Assembly: GCF_043290135.1 (NCBI RefSeq)
Contig: NC_134710.1
Coordinates: 321,614,017 to 321,678,016 of the forward strand
DNA length: 64,000 nt
From: Rhipicephalus microplus
Lineage: Eukaryota; Arthropoda; Arachnida; Ixodida; Ixodidae
Direction of reading: 5' to 3'
Shown: in pieces, positions 62,384-64,000 of the stretch
Numbering within the stretch: position 1 is the first letter of the stretch
Layout of the letters: every line of letters begins with the position of its first letter
Made by a program: the position numbers and the translations under genes
Notes under the pieces: model-generated
What the model was told of the DNA's origin: nothing
Database searches by the model: none
The model's input: the letters and a program-made list of their open reading frames with translations, nothing else

Positions 62384-62512
62384 ACCCGCCATGGTGGCCC
62401 AGAGAAGATATGGTGCTCGAGTGCTCACCCATAGGTCACGGGATCTAATTGTGGCTGTGGCAGCCGCATTTTCGATAAAGGCGAAGATACTCGAAGCCCG
62501 TGTACTAATACT
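62384..62512 (+). mobile_element. Diverged, 3'-truncated SINE (family A)
   Basis: The head 'cccgccatggtggcccagag', 'caggtcacgg'-like 'ataggtcacgggatctaatt', then 'gcagccgcattttcgataaa' and 'cgaagcccgtgtac'. It stops before the 'gtgcacgttaaa' block. Confidence 0.65.
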
Positions 62513-63465
62513 CTGTTTCAGAAGTTCCTTTCGGCACTATGGAGGCTACAGGACCCCTCAGCCAATAAGAAGGACACTTAGCCCCTCAACATGTATTAAT
62601 TCGCACCATGTCGTCTGCTCCCCGTATTCACAGCGTCTGCTCACTGAATTGCAGTTATTATGGCTAGTTCATGAACTAAAAAATGAATTAAAGCTATAAA
62701 ACAGTCAACTACCGCGAACTTGAAGAAACGTGAATTTGACGCTGCGCTGATCATCGGTAGAATATCATACCAGCGGATAACTTTCCTTTGTGGCTATTTC
62801 TCTGCGATGCTATTCATGGTTATTTTATGTCTGTTGCTTCGTCGATGTGTTCCATCGTATCTCCCGCTGCAGCGCTCCTTTTCCCTCTTTTTCGTTTCTT
62901 CCGAAGGAGGATCCGACGCGCACGGAATGCTATGCGAGGTTGCATGTCCGATATTCGGAGGTTCAGCGTTCTTGGTCAGACGACGCAGTCCGAACACTAC
63001 CTCGGCGCATCAGGCTTAGCAGGTGCGGCTAAGCAAGCACCATATCTCGGTAAAATCGACAGAAGGTACCAGATGCTTTAGTCCCAGAATAGGATGAAAC
63101 AATTTGATGGCTTATTTCACCCTTTGTTTACTGTTGTCCGTGCAGTGGGCATGCCAAACTTGCTCTTGCTACATGGGCAATCACTTCTGCATGGGCACTG
63201 CGATGCTGATTCGTAAACACAGTTATCGGTGGTAACCAACACAAATAAATAAATGCGCAAAAAAGAATGCAAATAAAAATAAACATATCATCCATCGATG
63301 TGGCGTGAAACACACAAAAAAAAGAACGCCATTTCTAGCCAACCCGGTCAGTTTTAAGGCACATGTATGCGGAACTATGTTTCGCTGCGCAATCGTGTGG
63401 CTTTCTTACACCCCGTAGCTTTAGTAGCGCTGAACTAAAGTGGCGAAACAGAGTATAAGTTTCGT
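62513..63465. other. Unassigned sequence
   Basis: No gene or named repeat is recognised. Three overlapping frames near 62720-63080 are on the same strand, none with a known domain. Confidence 0.4.
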
Positions 63466-63467
63466 TA

Positions 63468-63572
63468 AGGGTTAAGGAACCTCAGGGGGTAAAAATTTTT
63501 GGAGCCCTTCACTACTGCTTCTATCATAATCACAGTTGTTTTGGGACGTTAAACCCCATCAATTCTTATTAG
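63468..63572 (+). mobile_element. SINE (family A) 3'-end fragment
   Basis: 'gttaaggaacctcagg', 'ttggagcccttcactactgc' and 'tttgggacgttaaaccccat' correspond to the last ~100 bp of the family A body. Confidence 0.8.
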
Positions 63573-64000
63573 TATGATTTGGACTTGTGACCGCGGATTG
63601 TACATATTTGAGCTTTGTTCTGTTGAATGAACAGTAGGTACAGTTTAGCACGATTTTCTGTGTTCTTGACCGTTTCCTGGGAGTGTTTGTTTTGGCTGAA
63701 TAGATTTTTCCTGAATACAAGGCTATAAATAGACCAAGGACGTGTTATACTAATATGAACATACACTGGTACTCAGAAAAAAAAATTCTAGTCTTGTAAT
63801 GACATAATCCAACCACCAAGCCACTTTAACTTGGACGTATTTCTCGCTTGCAACTTGTAAATAAACAATCTATATTCTCAAAATTTATTGGCAATGACAT
63901 AGTTTTATGAATATATTTGTTATTGACTCATAGTTGTACCAGCATGGTCACTTTTACTGTCGTCCACGGTCCAGGGTAGGAGTTCTCAAAGCTTTTGGTT
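63573..64000. other. Unassigned sequence
   Basis: No gene or named repeat is recognised up to the window edge. Confidence 0.4.

Overview
The window looks like repeat-rich nuclear DNA of a hard tick (Ixodidae, probably Metastriata). The evidence is a family of tRNA-derived SINEs of the type described from ixodid ticks, many decayed Ty3/Gypsy, RTE and other LINE copies, long (TA)n, (GATA)n and (GT)n tracts, and no bacterial-style gene packing. I see no complete host protein-coding gene, rRNA or credible functional tRNA. The only long intact reading frame is the Gag-Pol polyprotein of a young LTR retrotransposon. The genus assignment is inference; the repeat content itself is seen directly.

Layout. 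1-5.25 kb: mostly unassigned sequence with a diverged SINE (2.2-2.4 kb) and a dead minus-strand Ty3/Gypsy pol remnant (about 2.6-4.2 kb). 5253-9453: an intact Ty3/Gypsy element with identical 134-bp LTRs, one 1293-codon Gag-Pol ORF and a tRNA-Ser-like primer binding site overlapping the gag start. 10-13.3 kb: a long foldback inverted repeat, GT and CTAT microsatellites, and three (TA)n tracts separated by short segments carrying Penelope-like/hammerhead-like boxes. 14.1-15.5 kb: a Ty3/Gypsy 3' remnant (integrase, polypurine tract, 3' LTR). 17.6-19.3 kb: a truncated SINE and nested LINE 3' ends with a 72-bp in-frame duplication. 20.6-22.1 kb: a SINE with perfect 15-bp target duplications, then a GC-rich stretch leading to a THAP-like exon. 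22.45-25.99 kb: a decayed piggyBac element with recognisable ends, interrupted by a minus-strand LINE that has ORF1 but no reverse transcriptase. 27.2-30.75 kb: a Ty3/Gypsy deletion derivative lying inside a (TA)n tract, next to more Penelope-like hairpins. 33.7-34.1 kb: a SINE inserted into another SINE. 41.4-42.0 and 61.7-62.3 kb: two copies of a 0.62-kb terminal-inverted-repeat element, probably Harbinger-like. 43.4-45.5 kb: a hAT-like end, a (TA)n tract, two copies of a second tRNA-like repeat and two SINEs. 46.1-48.05 kb: a candidate composite repeat with inverted ends, a diverged tandem array and a (GATA)n tract. 49.0-49.3 kb: a SINE with 13-bp target duplications. 51.7-55.6 kb: an RTE-like LINE split by a 1.55-kb insertion. 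55.8-64 kb: largely unassigned.

How the pieces fit. This is a layered record of insertions. Several are datable by structure: identical LTRs at 5.3-9.5 kb, and exact 11-15 bp target duplications around four SINEs. Others are old and broken by stops, frameshifts and lost catalytic residues. AT-rich tracts, especially (TA)n, recur at insertion points. The most unusual signals are the Penelope/hammerhead-like boxes between (TA)n tracts, the inverted-end repeat carrying a satellite plus GATA array, the ORF1-only LINE, and the PBS/start-codon overlap of the intact Gypsy element.
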